Notes: a model not told the origin generated them from the sequence alone. A DNA stretch of 64,000 bases from Trichosphaerium sp. ATCC 40318 (GCA_038496445.1 JALMLS010000336.1:1-64000); one strand, 5' to 3'. Counted from the stretch's first letter, positions 23,285-35,975 are shown. Translations and numbers: made by a program.

Positions 23285-26200
23285 ATGAGCCACAAGCGCG
23301 TCTTGAGTAAAGTAGTAGTGATTGGAGATAGCGGGTAAGTAACTTGCACAAGATTAGCTCTTTCGCCATTAAAACGTATCAGAGTGGGTAAAACAAACGT
23401 TTTGACGCGATATGTCAATGACAAGTTCGCTATCCATACAAAGGTGACAGTTGGTGCTGATTTTATGTCCAAGGAGGTTCAACTTTGCGACGGGACGTTC
23501 TCCACCCTCCAAATCTGGTGCGCGACAATAGAAGCCGCTTCGTTTTTGTTTTATAGTAGACTAACCGAAAAACCTGTAGGGACACTGCAGGGCAAGAGCG
23601 ATTCCAAGGAAAGCAAGATCCTAACAAATCTCCGACTGACCTTTCTTTTTAGGCCTCGGTACTGTATTTTACCGTGGTACGGATGTATTCATCGTCGTTT
23701 ACGATATTTCGAAACGATCCACTTGGGAACACATCTCGGACCAGTACGATCTTTTGATACTGCCTTGATTTTTTTGTCATTAATTAATGCTGGTGATTTT
23801 AAGCATTAATGAAGCTTATGCATCTTGCTCACGTGATACGCCTGTTCTTATTGTTGGAAATAAAACAGATCTCGAAGTAAAGAGGCAAGTGTCACCACAA
23901 GAAGTTGCTGCTTGGTACGTCTAGTTGTTTTCTGTTCTGTTAAAGCCATCAATTTGTATATGACGTAGTTATCTTAGTTTTTTCTTCACAGGTGTAAGAC
24001 TAATCGTCCGAACGCTTACTTCACTGAAGTATCAGCTAAGACAGGGTTCAATGTATCAAAGATGTTTGAGGTTGCAGCTGAGATGGCGGTTGGCCGAGAG
24101 GTTGTATGTGACTATAACTACAAGCCTAAAGAAGTACCACAAGATGAGGATACTGAATCGCCACCAGTATTCGATATCAACGAATCAGTACGCGCTGTCT
24201 CTTGTCTATTGTTCTGTAGTTTTGCTAAAAGTCTTTTTAAAGTCGTTTCGCTTGTGGGGTCCTAAAGGACATTCTATCCCACTTGCTAGAGTGGACGTTA
24301 CTTCTCACGTGATTGATTTCTTGGCGAAAGTAACAATCAAGCAGACTTATGTCAATATAGGTATGTGCATAAAGACGCAATGCAAATCGCTTACAACTTG
24401 TAGAAAACAATCCTATTGAAGCAGTTTTTTCATTCCCTTTGGATGAACGCGCTGCTATATGTGGCTTTGAAGCACGAATTGATGGAAAAGTATATAAGAG
24501 TGTCATTCAGGTACCATCTTAGTACAGTTATTAAATCACGTGCTAATGCAGTACTAGGAAAAAGAAGAAGCTAGAGAAACTTACGATGACGCTATTGCAG
24601 AAGGAAATGCAGCCTACTTGGTTGAACAACACAAGGTACTTGATATTTCTAGGTACTGTATGTTGGCTAAAAGCTTCGTTTTAGCCAGATATATTCACTG
24701 CTTACGTGGGCAATCTGCCGCCAAAGAAATACGTTGAGTTGTCTTTTACTTATGTCACTGAAGTATCCGACTACCAATTCGTCCTTCCTTCATACATTGC
24801 TCCTAGATACTCTCATAAAAAGATTGACGAAGGTAAAACATACACAATTCTATAAATAAGCCATCTCACTTTGATCAGATGAAATAGAAGGCGGAGTTTC
24901 ATCTCAAGGTTTTGGGTTCAGCCTAGATTTAACTTTTGATGTACCCAAAACGTTCAAGAATGTTGTCAGTACGACCCACAATATCAAGTCACACTATGAT
25001 ACACATGAGACTGGTGTTAGAGGTACCAAGTAAACTTCAGTTCGATCTTTGAACTAAATTGTGTTTAAAGGAACTGTATCATTCTCAAGGGAAGAGGCGT
25101 ATTTAACAAGCGATATTGTAGTACAGTTTGATGTTCCTCCTTCAAAAGATAAAACTTTATGGGTTACACGTGATCTTAAAAACCAACATGAAGCTATGTT
25201 ACTCTCCTGGGATGTCAGTAATGACTTAAATAATGCGAATGTATCAGAGGAGATCATTTTCATTGTAGACAGGTTCAAACACATTTTTGTTACCCACATG
25301 TTTCCTGACTAGTCGATCAAGGTCTGGAAGTATGAGCGGCGAGCCCATGAGAAGAGTTAAGTCGGCGCTGCAAGTATTCCTTCGTAGTTTACCTGTAGGC
25401 TGTACATTTAATATTGTTGGTTTTGGATCCTCATATGAGACACTCTTCCGTTCTAGTGTTCCATACTCAGATTATAACCTTGCTAAAGCATCAACCAACG
25501 TTTCGTCAATGCAGTACGCTGTGGTTTTTGTTACCCTACCTTTCATTTTGGAACTAATGTTCTGTCTAGAGCTAACCTCGGTGGAACGGAAATACTCACC
25601 CCTATTAATGCCGTTCTAAGTAGAAAACCAAGCAAAGGAACTAGACGCGTTGTTTTCGTTCTTACTGATGGACAAGTAAGCAACACTGATCAAGGTATTT
25701 ACCTCGTTCACCGAAACAAGTGTTTTTACTAACTCTTCTTTTGCGTGCAGTTATCAAAACTGTTCAACGTTTTTGCGAAGATGATGATACAGTTGTTTAC
25801 GGATTAGGCCTTGGAAACGCAGTATCACATCATCTCGTAAATGGCTTGGGTAGAGCTGGAAAGGTAAGTCAGAAATTGTTTGGTAGCCACTAACTTTGTT
25901 GTTAAAAAAGGGAGATTCTGATTTCATAGCAGGCGGCGAAAATCCTGGACCTAAGGTTTTGAGAATGCTCAAAAGATCTCTAAGAGAAACATGGCAGAGC
26001 GTATCCCACCTCTTTTCTTTTTTTTTTTTTTGAAATACAGATTTGTTTTGATGTTAGTCTCCTTGACTTTGACAGCTTTCAGTCACTCGTAATGGAATAG
26101 AAATAACGAGTACACCGTCTAGGCCTGATTGGGCATTACTAGGAGGTAGACTGAGATTGTTTGTTCTGAACACGGACCCAACTTCACTTAAGGACGATAC

Positions 26201-27229
26201 TTTGAGAGTTGAAGTAAAAACTACCTCTGATACTTTCTCATGGGACATTGACTGTAGTAAAGCTACTACAGTTAAAAACTCCGGTGTCATATTCCCAATG
26301 CTTGCAAGACAGATGATACGGTAAGCAACATAGAGATGTCAGTTGCCCAAGTTTTGCTCATTCCATTGTTTAAGTGAGGGCGAAGAGTTAAGTAATATCT
26401 CAAACGCTGAAATTGTTCGTGTTTCCAAAGCTTACGACATCATGTCAAGCCATACTTCTTTTGTGATTGTAGAAGAAAGAAAAGACAGAAACGAAGGACC
26501 AATGGAACTAAGAAAAATCGAAGCAGTGAAGCAAGTACAACATCAAAGTTCGCCTTTCACGAGTCTATCGGATGTATCAAACACAGCAGGATATTCGTTT
26601 AAATTAGGAAGCAGATCATCTAATCAAGATATGTCTTATGCTTGCGTTTCTCTATCAGCCAACAATTACCAGGCTGAGGCAGTATGTCTATCAAGTTTAT
26701 TGCAAGACGTCTAACTCATTTTCATAGAAAGGATGCTGTGGTGGCGGAGGATATTCTAGGCCATCGTATAATCGCCCTTACAGACCTCCAATAACAAATT
26801 CATACAACAGCCCTCCTTCTATAACATCGAATACATCTACTACACCCGTTAAAGAGAACTCCTCGTCACAAGCTAAACATAAAACTCCCAGAGAACAATT
26901 TGATGCTTTGGTTTTATTACAAAGTTCAAAAGGTTCTTGGTCACTAACTAAAGAGTTATTCGATATCCTAGGGAAGCCTTTCAATGATAAAACCACAAAC
27001 AAACCAACGAGTGCTCAAGGTACCTCATCAAAACAAGCCTTGATTTTTGCTTTGTAATTGATGTATTTTAGATGACGTCTGGGCAACAGCACTTGCTGTT
27101 TACTTTATTGAAACAAACATGAAACAATTCAAAGATGAATGGAGCATGCTAATAAAAAAATCAAAGGAGTGGCTTTCCAAGCAACCTTGTTCACGCGAAT
27201 GTACAACCGCTGCTAAACAGTTTCTTTAA
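23285..27229 (+). CDS. Rab7-like GTPase fused to VIT and VWA domains
   Basis: The first part is a complete Rab: VVVIGDSGVGKT (G1), TKVTVGADF (G2), IWDTAGQERFQGLG (G3, joined across two introns), LIVGNKTDLE (G4) and EVSAKTG (G5), ending DEDTESPPVFDINES (about 24188) with no C-terminal Cys-Cys and no in-frame stop before a GTACGC donor. Splicing in phase 0 leads to SFRLWGPKGHSIPLARVDV and a full VIT domain (QTYVNI, FSFPLDERAAICGFEARIDG, EARETYDDAIAEGNAAYL, YVGNLPP). A VWA domain with intact MIDAS VDRSGSMSG, GTEILTPI and VVFVLTDGQVS follows, then a beta-rich region, a Gly/Ser/Pro linker (GCCGGGGYSRPSYNRPYRPP) and the usual C-terminal helical block (WATALAVYFIETN, EWSMLIKKSKEWL). Stop 27227-27229. 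One intron (23609-23652) starts GA. VIT-VWA proteins are known; the Rab front end is the novelty. Two separate genes remain possible. Confidence 0.75.
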
Positions 27230-27891
27230 TAAACTCGCTTTTAAACAAAATTACTACTTTGATCAAGTCAACCAACTATACTCCCTTGTGCCTTCTACCA
27301 AATCACATTAGAAGTGCCTAATCACTTGACATTAACACCCCAAGTATGAATGTCTACTACGTAATTAGTCAAAAAACTGGAAAGGCAAAAGGTGAGCATT
27401 CCATGCTTCTGAATCGGTTTGAATTGTTGAAATGTTCGCAACTTAATGGAGGAACTCAATAGCACTGCGGTAGAGGGGATTGGATGCATTTGTATATTTC
27501 CACCTACTACGTATACTAGTTGTAGTGGTCCGATTGACTAGGTATGATAAGCGACACGAAATTGTTTTAGTACTTTTCAAAAAGAAACATGTACACCATA
27601 GTGGTCCACTAACTCGAAATACCTCGAATACATTCACGAGAGTGAAGTGTGTTACACACTTACTTGTTTTTCAAAAACTAAACGCATGGATGTGTCGCCT
27701 CCAGTTGCCGTAACAATGTCGTTAAGTCATGTAATCATCTAAGTTAACTGTGGAAATCAAACTTTTACAAACCAGTGTTGTTTACACGTGTAACAAAACA
27801 TAAAAAAAAGGTGGATTAAAAAACGCAAGTTGATAAGAGAAGAAAATAATCTATCCGCATATATTCGCCAGCACTGTTATTTTGAAGAAAA
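27230..27891. other. intergenic
   Basis: About 660 bases between same-strand genes, with a CACGTG at 27785 about 100 bases before the next ATG. No coding or RNA feature is supported. Confidence 0.4.
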
Positions 27892-28771
27892 ATGCCACCT
27901 AAGCGGAAACAGACATCAGAACTCCCTATGTGCTAGCAAACAAAAACAGCATAAGACTAGCTCAACGGAAATTGTACAAACCTCGCCTTTTGAGGTGTAC
28001 GATACTGCAGCAATGATAACGAAATTAGCGTTTTCTATTATTCCACTATATGATGTATGCTCGTGGATACGATTGAATAAGGTATTCCACGAATTGCTAA
28101 GCGAAGAATCCACAATGTTTTATTACTACTCAAAGTTTCTTCCAAATTCCGAGAATAGTGAAGACCTCCCAACACCTTCACTAGCTCAAACATTCGTACA
28201 CAACCGTCTTAGATTTGAACACAAGTATATATTCTCTTTTTCATTCTCTTACAACGTACAAAGTGGATATGTAGGTCCACCAGATATCCCTTTTGAACAG
28301 ATTATGACAAACCGAAAACATGGAACCGCTGACATCTTTTTCGATAGTATCGAAGAAACAGTACGCTACGACCATGGAGAAAGAAAAGATCTCAAGATAA
28401 AAGGAACGGTGTTCCCACAAAATGTATCTGTTGGCATAGATTCAGCTACTTTCGATATATCTTTTTGTACACGTGTCATTGGTGGAGATGATTATAGATT
28501 CAACATAAATATTTTTCTAAATGGTAACAGCATACTTGAAGCTGACTTGGATTGCGGTATGGCACTCAATATTAATATTGAACGTGCTCGCTTATTACAG
28601 GAGCTATTGAGTATTGATGGTGAACAATATTGTGAAATACCTTATGGACCTGAGGTGCAGCTGTTGGTTATGTTTGTACATTGGATGAATAAGCATTGTC
28701 AGAAAGTACCTGTTGATGTGTTTCTAGCCAATGAAACACATGAAAGAATTAGGAACATCAAATACCTTTAA
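27892..28771 (+). CDS. F-box-like protein of unknown target
   Basis: From ATG 27892 the protein starts MPPKRKQTSELP. A 31-nt intron (GTGCTAGC...GACTAG) joins in frame to STEIVQTSPFEVYDTAAM and a single long exon to the stop at 28769-28771. Residues around ITKLAFSIIPLYDVCSWIRL and VFHELL have the helix spacing of a divergent F-box. The remaining ~220 residues (FSYNVQSGYVGPPD, DLKIKGTVFPQNVSVGIDS, YRFNINIFLNGNSILEADL) look beta-rich but match no family I know. The start could instead be the internal MITKL. The F-box reading is tentative. Confidence 0.6.
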
Positions 28772-28930
28772 GATAGATATACGATTCATTTGACTTCTTA
28801 ACACAGAGATCCATAAATTGTAACTTTCAGTAAATCAAATAAATCATTCTCGAGTGCAACAATGAAGTGACAAATAACTGTGGTTCAACAAATCATTACA
28901 AAATACATGTTTTTTACAACTCGTGGTATC

Positions 28931-30926
28931 CTACACCTGCAAAAATAGCAGTAGCATTATCAAGCAAGCGCTAAATGGAAAGAATACTGACAAGTGAATG
29001 GTGGCGCTTTTACATCCAGTATCAAACACTAGAGCAAGCAAGCTTCTTTCTAAATATTGTCAAAAAAAACCTTTTCCTTTTTTTTTGGATATTTGTTTCT
29101 TTCTCACCTTGAATTCTTGTAGTGACAGGACAATCATCTTTTAATACAGTTGCAGATTCAATAACACCCTCTTCACAATTTCTTTGCCATTGCAGAATCT
29201 TTGAATTCACATCAAAGTCAGAAGCAAGAAAAATAGTCCCTTCAATCGATGGACAAGATTCAATAGTTAATATTGCTCCACTAGAAACTCTAATCCCTGA
29301 TTCAACGTCTACACTAAAGTTTCCTATTGAGATAGATAAGTTATTTAACCACGTGATTGTATTATTTTGAAAAAAAGAAAGTAATGGGTACCAGGAATAG
29401 TCGTATCCACGGTTATCTCAACAATTGTGTTCGCTATGTACATACTTAAAAAAACAACCAAAATACACTTTGAAAAAAACGTACTTAATACAGCCCAGTT
29501 GCTCATGTTACAACTATACCCTGCTGGTGGACTTTCGCATATAAACCCGATAGGAGCTACTGGTTCATTGGTTGGTTCAGCTGTTGGTTCACCTGTTGGA
29601 GAAACGGGTGATTCAGTTGGTGATAACGTAGAGGGTGCTGCTGTTGGTGGTAATGTTGGCGCTAAAGCTGTTAAGGTATTTCACCCGAGTTCGCGTTTTG
29701 TGTACCCTCTGTTGTATTGACGCTTCCAACCAGTATTGTAAGATTCTGTTGCGTGATTATATCCAAGAAAGGAGTACCTTAGGCTTATTAAGGTTACATT
29801 GAGAAAAAAATAAATGCTTACTGCTACTAAAGTCAAACGAGTGTATGTATGTTGGTGATACAACTGACGTGTTTTTCTGTGCAACATTCTTGATGTCTAA
29901 ATCTGACAGAATACCTTGAAAAGCGTGGAACTCGCGAATATATCCCTACAGCCCGTAACCATTAACAAATTCCTCCTTTTTTGGGGTGAGAAAACGAAAC
30001 GTGATTTTTACCTCAAAGAAAAAGTCTGGTGCAGGCTCTTTGCCTTTCCCCATACATCCAATACGTAATGGAGCGACGTTTGATAAGTTTTGGGGGAATG
30101 CAAACTCGCCTGTTGATGATATTACACCTTGAAAAACGAGTAAGGTAAAACCGCAGAGTGTCAAGAAGTAATCCTTTTCAGCACTTCTAAAAATACCTTG
30201 CTCGCTAATTACAAACATTTCCACGGAATTGGAACCTCGTCTAAAGCCAACAAACACCTGTAAGTCAAAATAAGTTTAAAAAAAACCCAGCAAAGCCAAT
30301 AAAAAGATCTTGTTCTTTTCTCACCCATTGATTTGTAACAATCTCACGTGCGACGCTATTCTTAACGCTGCACTCTGGTGCCTCCATTTCCTTTGTTTCT
30401 ATGTGCATCTCTCCAGAAGGATCTTGCATAAGAGAACCATAACCAAAGGCAAAACCATACTGAAGTTCGCTCTCACGTTGAGTCATATCAACGGGTTCAT
30501 TACAACCCGAGTTCTTCGTTGACGCTATAATTTCAAGCCTACAGTTTTCTACACCACCACATGGTACAGCTCTAGGGTAAAAACATTACTATCGCCCGAG
30601 AGCATCCAAGTAACGCTACACAAGAAATCTATTTCAAAAATATTTGAAATTTATCACGTGACCTTTAAATGTATCTCCGGTTTTAATGGTATACTTTTTT
30701 ACGTACCTTGTGCTTTTTATCCAAGCCCCAACAGTAATCTCGCCCGTTTGAAAATTATTTGGCATTTCCAAGCAGCTAGAGCCATCAAAAAACGCTCCAG
30801 TATCGTTAGTCATCGCTACGACTAATGGTTAGTAAACCTTTTATGGTAGAAATGTGCTTTACAAGTACCATTAGCTAGAGAACAATACAGTGCTATAACG
30901 GGTAGTATGAATAGAAACTTGGCCAT
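28931..30926 (-). CDS. LamG-like surface protein with Pro/Thr stalk and C-terminal membrane segment
   Basis: Signal peptide MAKFLFILPVIALYCSLANG from ATG 30926. The next exons encode a jelly-roll (laminin-G/concanavalin-like) domain: GAFFDGSSCLEMPNNF, ITVGAWIKST, VPCGGVENCRLEIIAST, YGFAFGYGSLMQDPSGEMH, WVFVGFRRGSNSVEMF and YIREFHAFQGILSDLDI. A mucin-like stalk follows (APTLPPTAAPSTLSPTESP), then a second module (GFICESPPAGYSCNMSNW, ESGIRVSSGAILTIESC) and a hydrophobic end (LSVFFPFSACLIMLLLFLQV) before the stop at 28931-28933. Likely a glycan-binding or adhesion protein held at the surface. The second module resembles part of the protein at 40.8-42.9 kb. Exon edges in the middle are approximate. 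Confidence 0.65.
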
Positions 30927-31465
30927 CTTGAAATGTTTTACAGCGTTATAAAGTTGGCCTTGTTGAACTAAACAGGACCGGTTTATTTTAGTGCTTTTAT
31001 CACTTGAATAGAAAAGCCACGTGCGTTTTATGCTAACAACGGTGTGAAACAAGTAGTTTATTCTACTTGGGCAGAAAAAGCGCTGCCTTCGGTTCAACAA
31101 AGGACACCCATTTAGCATGTCTCTTCTATTGTGATAGCACTTAGATAACTTACAGCCCTTGTAAGTAACATTTGCTCTCAAACCATCGAAAAACTACGTT
31201 TGCTAACAACGTCTAACAAACCCACTAGAGATGTACCTAGGCTAGTGTGCTGAAAGTGTATTTAAGCATTTAAAGGTGTACGTAAAATGACAGTTGTAAC
31301 CATCTCAAGTACATGCTGCAGTATTCGCATCGACGACATTAGAGTTCTGACAAGGTAAAAAAAACAGGTGTGGAAAGTGATTAGATAAAACAAATAGAAT
31401 CCGTTAAGAAAACTCTAGGAGAGCAGATTGTTCTCTGTAAATTTTATTGGAATTAATTAATACAT
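30927..31465. other. intergenic / upstream of LamG-like gene
   Basis: About 540 bases. CACGTG at 31018 lies about 90 bases upstream of the LamG-like start. No gene was seen. Confidence 0.4.
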
Positions 31466-32520
31466 CTAATCATCTCTATTTGGTGCTTCAACCATTTCTA
31501 CATTACCATATTCACCTAAAATAAAACAAACATAAGTCGAACAAAACCTTTCATTCTAAAATCTGTTTCATACGTGGTCTCTTTGGCTTTTTAAACCAAC
31601 TATACGCTATGTACACTATGATGATTAATGTAACACCACATACCATAACAAGTGCCCAAGTAATAGCGGATGAGTAATAACGCTAATGGCTGTCAGACAA
31701 AGAAAAAAAAAGCAAAAAAAACCAAAACAGACTTACCTTGTTGATAATACTAGGTACTTCTGGGCCTATAATTTTGAATAAACCGATATTATATAGTTCT
31801 TCAGCAACCATTTTAAGCTCTAAAAAATATTACTTTAATATCAAGGCTATCAACAAATAGCTAATAATAAGACAAAATAATACAAAAAAATGAAAAAAAC
31901 AAGAAAAAAAAAACAATACCTTCATCTGGTGTTATCGTTGCTTCATTTGGTACCATAGCGCCTATGACTGTTTCTAACGCTTGTGAAAAGTCTGTGCTAT
32001 ATTTTGGCTGAGTGTTGGCTAGGTATAAAGCAGCAGTGATCGCTGCACGGTAGTAGTTGGAATGACCATGTAAAAGGACCGAACAGTTTTTGCAATCTTG
32101 CAAAAGAGCGCTCAGAGTTAGCACTGCTCCAGCTAGCTCGTGTCTCGTCTTTGTTGCATCTGTTTCATTACAAACCGCACAAATACCAACCTACAGCAAG
32201 TTAAAGGTTTCGTTGAAAGCGCTGCGTGCCTTTCGAAAGGTGAATGCGAGAGTGTCGTTATTATACGCCTAATACGATCAAAACGCGTTAAGAGGTTAAA
32301 TTGTACCGTTTCAGGGTACTTTAAGTCTATTTCGCTTGCAATACTTATAACATCTCTAAGAATAACGTAAATCTAGTATTTGAGCGTAAGAGAAGGTAAC
32401 GAACGTTATTTTATTCTGTTTTATTTTCGCCCACGTTGCATCGTCTTTTGTGCCTATAAGTAGGTTCGGTATAAGCTCTTCACACCCTAGTACGCGTCAA
32501 TTTGATATAAGAAGCTGCAT
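31466..32520 (-). CDS. STYX-like dual-specificity pseudophosphatase with membrane anchor
   Basis: Reading the minus strand: EELIPNLLIGTKDDATWAKI (typical DSP start strand), FVTFS, then TDATKTRHELAGAVLTLSAL and the loop SVLLHGHSNYYRAAITAALY. Active DSPs have HCxxxxxR here. This protein has HG-HSNYY-R, the same Cys-to-Gly change that defines the pseudophosphatase STYX, so it should bind but not cleave phosphate. After TPDELKMVAEELYNIGLF come AITWALVMVCGVTLIIIVYI (membrane segment) and a basic tail KKPKRPRMK, ending VEMVEAPNRDD at 31466. The N-terminal exon and one middle splice are unresolved, so the upper limit is approximate. Confidence 0.55.
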
Positions 32521-32859
32521 TTCTTACAAGTGATAGTAATACCAAACAGAAGGAGGGCTATAATACACCGCATACACTGCATTATGTATGCTTCAAATAT
32601 GTACTAAAGCGGACTCAATTTCCATACTTAACCAAATGACGTTGTTGACAGTTTAAGCAGTATTTTCATCTTTTTCTTTTCCAGCTGCAATTGTCACTGT
32701 CCCGTTAATATCCTTCAAGAAGCTTTGCCGTAGCTTTTAAAGTACTAAAGAAGACATACAGACCTTGGTTATCACGTGACCAAGTGTAAGAGTATGCAAT
32801 CTTGAACTTGTCTTTAAAGATAGTAGTTTTTTTACTTATTTACATAGTTCTTCTTTGCT
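32521..32859. other. intergenic
   Basis: About 340 bases between two same-strand genes, with CACGTG at 32773. No further feature is supported. Confidence 0.35.
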
Positions 32860-34562
32860 TTACAATAGTGCATCTGTACTGAATACCAAGTACATAGAGT
32901 AAAAATATACAGCATATAAAACAATAGCAACATAACTCTCTGGTCCTGCACTTTTCAATAAAGGCTTGGCATAACTTTGAACCTAAACTTAAAAGTCAGA
33001 AAAAAACACGAATTTCAACCACAAAACAACGTCACGTGCCAGTACCAATTTACCACCATGTAGATATTCAGTCATCCATTGAAATGGATACTTAGTTACA
33101 GGGCTACCAGATAATCCTGTATAGTTTGTCAAGTAGTACGGTGGGTACTGTTTAAAAAAAACAAGGGATTGTTGAATTAAATGTTCTAGTGAGTCTTCAA
33201 GTGGAGGTAACCGATTAAGAAAATGTAAAACTTGTGCATAGTTACAAGATACTTGCATTAGTTCTTTTTTACGAAATACTACAATCTACGGGAGATAAGT
33301 ATGTAAGTAGTACAAAGACAAGCAACTTTTTTCAAAAATTATCAAAATAAAAATTTGAAAGAACAACCAAATGACGTCCGTACTGCTGCTGATAAATACA
33401 AGCTCATAAGTGGATGAGTGGCCAAAAAATAATCGTATAATCGTGAAATAGATTCTAAATCGTCTACAACATGTGAAAACCATGTGAGTACCCAGGGTAA
33501 CGCAAAATAAGCCTACACTAAGTTACACCTAACACCAACAAGTAAGACTACTTACATTTACTTCAGACTTGCTTAAGAACGCATAAACTTCTGGATCTAC
33601 TTTAGCTATTAAAGGTAATAACAGATCTAACTGCGCAATAATAGGCTTCATAGTTTCATCATGGTGATCACTACAAATTGTAAACAGAAGTTAACTTCGC
33701 AAAAAACTAGAAAAAAACTGCTCCTATAAACACTAACAGTTACACTGAGAATACAACATCCTAGCTACATGCTATATCTTAATATAGATACGCGTTCTTT
33801 TGTGCCAGGTGATTTGTGTAAGCTTGGAGATTAGGCTTGAACGAGCAATTTACGTTTAAAAATGAGCAAATGACGTACAATAAATGGTTCAAACTGACCC
33901 TCTCTAAAAGCGCATAGCCTAATCGTTCGCCACATACAAGTAAGAATACAGCTGCTACATCGTGGAACCCTGTATGTAAATTAATACAAAGGTGTAAGAC
34001 TAAAAAAGATTGGAGATGGAAATTTCAATTTACCTTGGAAATAATGAAGTTCTGGGTGGTTCACTAACACTGTATTTATCATTCTAGATAACGCCAAGCG
34101 CTTCTTGGCTCTTTGAACTTCATCAGGTACAAGTTTCCACTGGCAATCGTTACAAAATATTAATTGCATTAAAATACGTACCAATGAGCGTTCTACGTCT
34201 CTAGCGACTTGATCTTGCTCTTTTGGGTCTTGTATTGTCTCTATTGATGTTACAACAGATCGGACAGTTGAAAACGTACTGGGAACATAATTAATGCTTT
34301 TCACATCGACATTGAGCAGATACGGCCAAACCTAACACGTTTTAAAATAAAAAGCGTATAAAATGCTCAACCTGTTTCCTTAATGACCCTGGAACAATAC
34401 CATGCTTTGAATACTTGCGTAGAGAGTGACAGTTTATCTATAAATGTCAATGCTATCTAAAATGCCATTTTTACGCACAAGATTACTGTGTAAGGCGATT
34501 TCAAACCTGCTGCGACGGTTCCCTTTTACAATTGCATTAGTTCTTCTCTTGCGCTGTTTCAT
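32860..34562 (-). CDS. TBC1D20: TBC1D20/Gyp8-like Rab GTPase-activating protein
   Basis: TBC domains accelerate GTP hydrolysis by Rabs. TBC1D20 acts on Rab1/Rab18 at ER and Golgi membranes. From ATG 34562 the protein runs MKQRKRRTNAIVKGN, SLRKQVWPYLLNVDV, then DQVARDVERSLVRI (arginine-finger region) and NHPELHYFQGFHD (glutamine finger YxQ). Later exons give HPLMSLYLSAA, matching HPLMPIYFAA of TBC1D20, then HFLNRLPPLEDSLEHLIQ and a C-terminal membrane helix (YVAIVLYAVYFYSMYLVF) before the stop at 32860-32862. A C-terminal membrane anchor is a known property of this subfamily, so the assignment is firm although exon edges are approximate. It divides its upstream region with the plus-strand C2 gene. 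Confidence 0.82.
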
Positions 34563-34750
34563 AACTACGAGTGCGTTGCTCCAAAGTACCAGAGCAATTA
34601 TACTACCGTACAGCAACCTAGCAACGGTAGAACCGAAAAACATCGGTCAGGACAAGTCTTCCAGCTACAAGCAATTAGCTTGCTTTTTAACGTTGACGTC
34701 ACTGTACTTGGCCTCGCTTCGGCAACGCCAACGAGTCTACATGTATGCAG

Positions 34751-35975
34751 CCTCCCACTGCTGTAACGGAGCAATTTCAAGTGCGGTTAAACTCTGCACG
34801 TAATTTACAGCTTCAAACATTAATCGGTGCGTATTTTGGTATTAATTAAAGGATCTTTTCAAAAGTCATCTTTGATACCCGAACGCACTCCAATATGGCA
34901 CATTTGAACCACACGCATGCCATGCTTTCGGCGGTATTAGTAATTCTTTGTTTTGTCATTTAAACTGCGTGTTTAAACACGGGCAACGCCTAAAACTTTG
35001 CATGTTCCTCACTGCAGCCAATTATACTTTTACGTCCGTTTCTAACTGTAAACAGGCACAGAAGACCCGTACTGCGTCGTCAAGGTTGGTTCAACAACGC
35101 ACAAGCTATCAACGCCAGACGACGGTGTAAAGGGCGACTTCCAAAAGCAAAAAGATTTTTCTCCTACCTTCAACCATGAGGTTGTATTCAACCTCATAAA
35201 TGGCGAAAGACCTCCGTTAGAGATAGCTGTATACGACCAAGATGACTTTAACGTCGCAACACAAATAGGTAAAGCGACTATACCAACAGATAATCTCACT
35301 ATAGGAGAGCCACTGGTACGTTATATTATTTCTCGTTACTTTAGTCCAGTATCAAAAGCTTTTGGGCGCACATTTTGGCTTTTTCGAATTTTTTTTTCAA
35401 CAAAAAAAGTGAACATATTGGAACACGTCATTTTTGTGTTAAGACGTCTTTCTTCGCGTTGAAACAATCGTCATATAAACCTAGTATAGATGTTTAATAC
35501 GTTTAACACTAACCCCTATCATTAGGCCAATTGGTATCCTCTCAATAAAGGGAACAGCGCTATTAGTATAGTTATTCGGATAGTTAGAGTTGCTCAAGGT
35601 TCGTATTTGTACAGAAATAGTCTGTACAGAGCTCTATATATTATATATTCGTTGCACGTTATGTCCTTTATTTTTAAAACTTCCTGTACTACAGCACGCT
35701 TTCAAACAAATGACTTTTGCTGAATACAAGCACAAAATGTACCAATTTTTTTTTTTGTTTCTGTCTTTGCACGTCAACAAAAAAAAATGAGAGAGAATCG
35801 GGCATGACGAGTAATAACACCCGTGCTCGAAAGCTATCTTATAAAAGAAAACATTATTCTTTCCCTCTTAGCTATTGTACGCAATTTGGATCTTTATGAA
35901 AGCGTTTTTTTGTTTAAAAAACGTCTAAAAGATAATCAAATGGATCGCTATGAGCTTCTGATGACTTTATTATAA
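34751..35975 (+). CDS. C2-domain protein
   Basis: Visible C2 strands: VTEQFQVRLNSARNLQL (34750-34830), DPYCVVKVGSTTHKL (about 35065-35110), FNHEVVFNLINGERPPLEIAVYDQDD (about 35170-35245), IGKATIPTDNL, then after a ~200-nt intron ANWYPLNKGNSAISIVIRI (35526-35580). A phase-1 intron of about 270 nt joins RVAQ to AIVRNLDLYESVFLFKKRL and the stop at 35973-35975. The aspartate set of Ca2+-binding loops (DPY, DQDD) is present, so Ca2+-dependent phospholipid binding is plausible. The first exon is not fixed. The stop lies only 15 bases before the ATG of the kinase gene. Confidence 0.6.

Noticed and set aside
23285-24190. Rab gene ending at the TAA near 24265 as a separate GTPase
   Set aside because: Reading through the GTACGC donor gives a tail with no prenylation Cys motif, whereas splicing joins the VIT domain in frame. 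Kept only as an alternative.
29427-29720. Gly/Val-rich plus-strand frame of 97 codons
   Set aside because: It is the antisense shadow of the Pro/Thr stalk of the minus-strand LamG-like protein.
34444-34803. 119-codon plus-strand frame
   Set aside because: It overlaps the first exon of the TBC gene in antisense and its frame conflicts with the C2-domain exon that follows.
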